This document shows, piece after piece, positions 7,182-9,458 of a stretch of 9,458 bases of DNA (the stretch's first letter is position 1; each line of letters opens with the position of its first letter). Under the pieces are notes generated by a model. That model was given only the letters and a program-made list of their open reading frames with translations, was not told where the DNA came from and searched no databases. Source of the stretch: Anaerolinea thermophila (lineage in GTDB: Bacteria; Chloroflexota; Anaerolineae; Anaerolineales; Villigracilaceae); contig DZBA01000053.1 in NCBI GenBank assembly GCA_022729775.1, positions 1 through 9,458 of the forward strand, given 5' to 3'. Position numbers and translations under genes: made by a program.

Positions 7182-7589
7182 ATGCCCATTTCCCCCGTTT
7201 ATAAAAAAAATCTCATCATTCCCCAATCTGCTATTGACGAAAACGGTCACGTCAACAACGTGACCTATGTTCAATGGATGCAGGATATTGCCGTAGAACA
7301 TTATTCGTCCATCGGCGGAGTGCAAGCCCAGGGCTCGGACGCGACTTGGGTCGTGCGCGAACATCGCGTCGAATATTTTCTTCCCGCGTTTTTTGGCGAA
7401 GAAATCGAAGTCCGCACATGGGTGGAAAATATCCGCAAGGTTAGGTCGCTGCGGATGTATGAATTTGTCCGCGTATCGGATGGCAAGACTCTGGTGAAAG
7501 GCGAAACCGAATGGGTGTTTGTGGATGTCAAGACAGGCAGACCCGTTATCATTCCCGATGCGGTGATCGAGGTATTTCGTGAACCTTAA
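7182..7589 (+). CDS. Acyl-CoA/acyl-ACP thioesterase, hot-dog fold (4HBT family)
   Basis: Single-domain hot-dog protein of 135 residues, the normal length for the 4HBT/YbgC/FadM group, cytoplasmic and probably tetrameric. It is expected to hydrolyse a fatty or aromatic acyl thioester. The signature segment is DENGHVNNVTYVQWMQ (19-34). Asp 19 is at the expected catalytic position, GHVNN and Tyr 29 begin the long central helix, and His 40 lies at that helix's end. The later strands RVEYFLPAFFGEEIEVRTWV and GETEWVFVDVKTGRP fit the fold. Acyl specificity cannot be told. The ATG has only a weak purine stretch (GCAGAAAAA) upstream. It overlaps the RNA ligase gene by 11 nt, so the two are probably co-translated, an unexpected partnership. 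Confidence 0.9.
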   Translation: MPISPVYKKNLIIPQSAIDENGHVNNVTYVQWMQDIAVEHYSSIGGVQAQGSDATWVVREHRVEYFLPAFFGEEIEVRTWVENIRKVRSLRMYEFVRVSDGKTLVKGETEWVFVDVKTGRPVIIPDAVIEVFREP

Positions 7590-8676
7590 AGAAATTAAGT
7601 CCATTGAGCAAATTCAAGAACTTGCAACACAGGGATTCGACGGCTGGAAAAAATACGGCGATGTCTCTGTGGAACGCGATGGCGATTTGTTGATTTTCAA
7701 TTACACCGCCCGCGCGCAGTATGAAGCGCGTTGGAATTTTTTCGAGCGCGTCAGCCGCGGATTAATCATCAACGCCGCGACGGGCGAAATTATCGCGCGC
7801 GCTTTTGATAAATTTTTTAATTGGATGCAGGATCGACAAAAGGCGCGCGGTCACATCATTTCCATCACCGAGAAGATGGACGGCTCGCTTGGAATTTTAT
7901 ATCGCGTGGAGGATGGGTATCGCGTTTCCACGCGCGGGGATTTTCACAGCGAGCAAGCAGAGTGGGCGACGAGGTTTTTGCGCGAGCATTATTCGCTCGA
8001 TGATTTGCCCAATGAGTTAACGCTGCTGTTTGAAATTATCTACCCCGAAAACCGCGTCATTATTGATTATGGAGGGCGCGAGGATTTGGTATTGCTTGCC
8101 GCGCGGAATCGTTTCACCGGCGAATATTTGCCTTTCTTCCCCAACGTCTATCAACTCGGCGAGCGGTACGGCTTTTCACTGCCGAAGGTTTACAACTTCA
8201 ATGACGTGACGCAAATCATCGCGCAGACGGGCATGTTGGACGCGGACGAAGAAGGCTACGTGGTGGAATTTTCCGACGGGCAGCGCTTCAAATTCAAAGG
8301 CGATAAATATTTAGAGCTGCATAAACTTGTCTTTGGGCTGTCGTTCAAAAATACGTTGCGCGCCGTTGAGTCGGGACAGGTGGAATACATCCGCTCGCAA
8401 ATCCCCGATGAATTTTTGGGCGATTTCAATTCGTGGGTCAAAGAGATAGAAGACACGCGGGACGCAATCATCCGCGACGCGCGGGAACTCTTCGCGCGCT
8501 CTCCCAAAGAATCGCGCAAGGATTTTGCGCTGTGGGCAATGTCTGACCACAAGGAGTTGTCGCCTTATCTTTTTGCGCTGCTGGATAACTATCCGCTCGA
8601 ACCGATTGTTTATAAAAAGGCGTTTGTCCACCGTCCCAACGAAATGGCGGTCTCTCATTCAGAGGATGTTGCGTAA
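7579..8676 (+). CDS. T4 Rnl1-like RNA ligase
   Basis: ATP-dependent RNA ligase of 365 residues (T4 Rnl1 is 374), predicted to join RNA 5'-phosphate and 3'-hydroxyl ends through a covalent lysyl-AMP. Nucleotidyltransferase motifs run in order. Motif I is EKMDGS with nucleophile Lys 99. A conserved Arg lies upstream in SRGLIIN (Arg 60). FDKFFNW (76-82) resembles the FPKFFN segment before motif I in Rnl1. Motif III is FEIIYPENR (151-159), motif IV EEGYVVEF (224-231), and motif V FKFKGDKYLELHK (237-249, Lys 238 and 240). The C-terminal ~100 residues are a helical domain. No kinase/phosphatase domain is fused. The start is GTG 7579, with CGAGGT ending 5 nt before it. It overlaps the thioesterase gene by 11 nt and ends 41 nt before an MNT/HEPN pair. 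Physiological substrate unknown. Confidence 0.88.
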   Translation: MNLKEIKSIEQIQELATQGFDGWKKYGDVSVERDGDLLIFNYTARAQYEARWNFFERVSRGLIINAATGEIIARAFDKFFNWMQDRQKARGHIISITEKMDGSLGILYRVEDGYRVSTRGDFHSEQAEWATRFLREHYSLDDLPNELTLLFEIIYPENRVIIDYGGREDLVLLAARNRFTGEYLPFFPNVYQLGERYGFSLPKVYNFNDVTQIIAQTGMLDADEEGYVVEFSDGQRFKFKGDKYLELHKLVFGLSFKNTLRAVESGQVEYIRSQIPDEFLGDFNSWVKEIEDTRDAIIRDARELFARSPKESRKDFALWAMSDHKELSPYLFALLDNYPLEPIVYKKAFVHRPNEMAVSHSEDVA

Positions 8677-8705
8677 TTTTCCGCGCATGGGCATATATTA
8701 CGCTT

Positions 8706-8711
8706 TATAAT
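8706..8711 (+). promoter_or_regulatory. TATAAT placed for a leaderless mntA-like transcript
   Basis: A perfect TATAAT ends 6 nt before the ATG at 8718, so transcription would begin at or next to the start codon. No SD is present in the 41-nt gap, which fits a leaderless mRNA. No convincing -35 is seen. Confidence 0.35.
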
Positions 8712-8717
8712 TACGTC

Positions 8718-9044
8718 ATGAAGAAAATAGGCAGTCCGCTCATTCGCAAGTTTGCCAGGCAAGTTGCAAAACAATTTAATCCGCAGAAGATTATTCTTTT
8801 TGGCTCGTATGCTTACGGCAAGCCAACAGAAGACTCCGATGTGGATATTTTGGTGATAATGCCATTTAAGGGACGTAACCCAGAAAAAGCGACGGAAATT
8901 TGGATGGCAACCAAACCCAGCTTCCCGATTGATATTTTGGTGCGCAAGCCTGCGGAAATCAAAAAACGAATTCAAATGGGAGACTTTTTCGTGCGTGAGA
9001 TTGTAGAAAAAGGCAAGGTGCTTTATGAAGCCGCTCACGCTTGA
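8718..9044 (+). CDS. MNT-type nucleotidyltransferase (MntA-like antitoxin)
   Basis: Minimal nucleotidyltransferase of 108 residues, pol-beta fold. The signature GSYAYGKPTEDSDVDILV (29-46) contains Gly 29-Ser 30 and metal-binding Asp 41 and Asp 43. The third acid is Asp 72 in IDILV, so the active site is complete. In characterised MntA/HepT systems such an enzyme neutralises its HEPN partner by adding AMP residues from ATP. The overlap with the HEPN gene (20 nt) is the classic arrangement. There is no SD before ATG 8718 but a close TATAAT. It may have its own promoter or be read through from the ligase gene. Activity is likely, but the partner target is inferred. Confidence 0.87.
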   Translation: MKKIGSPLIRKFARQVAKQFNPQKIILFGSYAYGKPTEDSDVDILVIMPFKGRNPEKATEIWMATKPSFPIDILVRKPAEIKKRIQMGDFFVREIVEKGKVLYEAAHA

Positions 9045-9411
9045 ATGGGTTGAAAAAGCGGAAAACGATTGGGGTTCTTTGAATCTAGAAATGCGCGCGC
9101 GTAAAAAGAAAAATTACGATGCGGTTTGTTTCTTTGCTCAACAGTGTATTGAAAAATATCTCAAGGCAAGATTGATAGAGGCAGATATATACTTTCGCAA
9201 AGTCCATGATTTGACTTATTTACTTGGAATAGTTGTAAAGGTAGAACCTCTATGGATTTCCTATGAAAGGGATTTTAGATTGTTGACAGACTATGGCGTT
9301 GAATTTCGTTATCCTGGCGCCTCTGCTGATTTGGAACTTGCCAAAGACGCGATAAAAGTTTGTAAAAGTTTTCGCATCACAGCGCGTCACAGTTTGGAAC
9401 TAGACGAATAA
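9025..9411 (+). CDS. HEPN-domain protein, partner of the MNT protein
   Basis: All-helical HEPN protein of 128 residues, resembling the PF05168 branch more than HepT/DUF86. Diagnostic segments are the WVEKAENDW helix (8-16), YDAVCFFAQQCIEKYLKARL (31-50), HDLTYLL (61-67), and a final helix AKDAIKVCKSFRI (106-118). HepT toxins carry R-x4-H-x-Y. Here R117-ITAR-H122 fits R-x4-H, but it lies at the extreme C-terminus and position 124 is Leu, not Tyr, so RNase activity is doubtful. The gene starts with ATG inside the MNT gene, with AAGG at 9015-9018 6 nt upstream (translational coupling). It is visibly A+T-richer than its neighbours: 42 G+C in the 120 bases 9181-9300 against 63 in 8041-8160, a hint of separate origin. 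Its stop lies within a terminator palindrome. Confidence 0.85.
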   Translation: MKPLTLEWVEKAENDWGSLNLEMRARKKKNYDAVCFFAQQCIEKYLKARLIEADIYFRKVHDLTYLLGIVVKVEPLWISYERDFRLLTDYGVEFRYPGASADLELAKDAIKVCKSFRITARHSLELDE

Positions 9412-9449
9412 AAAAAGTCGGCTTGTACAAGCCGACTTTTTTTATTCGT
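9404..9449. terminator. Bidirectional terminator, 46-bp perfect palindrome
   Basis: Positions 9404-9426 are the exact reverse complement of 9427-9449. The core GTCGGCTTGTACAAGCCGAC (9417-9436) is followed by seven T (9437-9443) and preceded by seven A (9410-9416), so it should terminate transcription from both sides. The stop codon of the HEPN gene (9409-9411) lies inside the left arm. Confidence 0.92.
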
Positions 9450-9458
9450 TTTACTTTG

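Noticed and set aside
9373..9390. R-x4-H at the C-terminus of the HEPN protein as proof of RNase activity
   Set aside because: The spacing fits but the following Tyr is absent and the site is at the extreme tail, so it may be chance.

Overview
The window looks like chromosomal DNA of an uncultured or environmental bacterium, most likely phylum Chloroflexota (Anaerolineae-like). This is an inference from style, not from a marker gene. The genes have middling G+C, many GCGC/CGCG-rich codons and AGGAG-type Shine-Dalgarno (SD) sites. The gaps between genes carry palindromic repeats of a kind I associate with that group. All supported genes are on the + strand, and I see no tRNA, rRNA, CRISPR array, transposase or phage structural gene.

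Layout. (1) 1-709: a probable terminator of an upstream unit, then a 212-residue soluble coiled-coil protein of unknown function. (2) 710-994: a gap with a 41-nt perfect-length hairpin, a MITE-like palindromic element flanked by 7-bp direct repeats, and a TATAAT promoter. (3) 995-2632: an eight-helix membrane sensor with a PAS-like domain and an unassigned C-terminal helical domain, with no kinase, GGDEF or EAL output. (4) 2633-6210: a three-gene ABC-2 exporter (ATPase plus two paralogous permeases) behind an unusually palindrome-rich leader. (5) 6295-7098: a MscS-type mechanosensitive channel. (6) 7099-7181: a palindrome with a tandemly duplicated right arm. (7) 7182-8676: an acyl thioesterase of the hot-dog fold overlapping by 11 nt a T4 Rnl1-like RNA ligase. 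(8) 8718-9411: an MNT nucleotidyltransferase/HEPN pair overlapping by 20 nt, closed by a 46-bp perfect palindrome acting as a terminator.

How the genes work together. The ATPase and two permeases should form one exporter of the DrrA/LnrLMN type (ATPase homodimer with a permease heterodimer). The sensor and MscS fit an envelope theme but have no demonstrated link to it. The most interesting neighbourhood is 7182-9411. There an RNA-sealing enzyme sits 41 nt upstream of a toxin-antitoxin-like HEPN/MNT module. HEPN proteins are often RNases, and T4 Rnl1 is known to repair tRNA cut by the HEPN-family nuclease PrrC, so an RNA damage/repair link can be proposed. It is unproven, and this HEPN protein lacks the complete HepT active-site signature.
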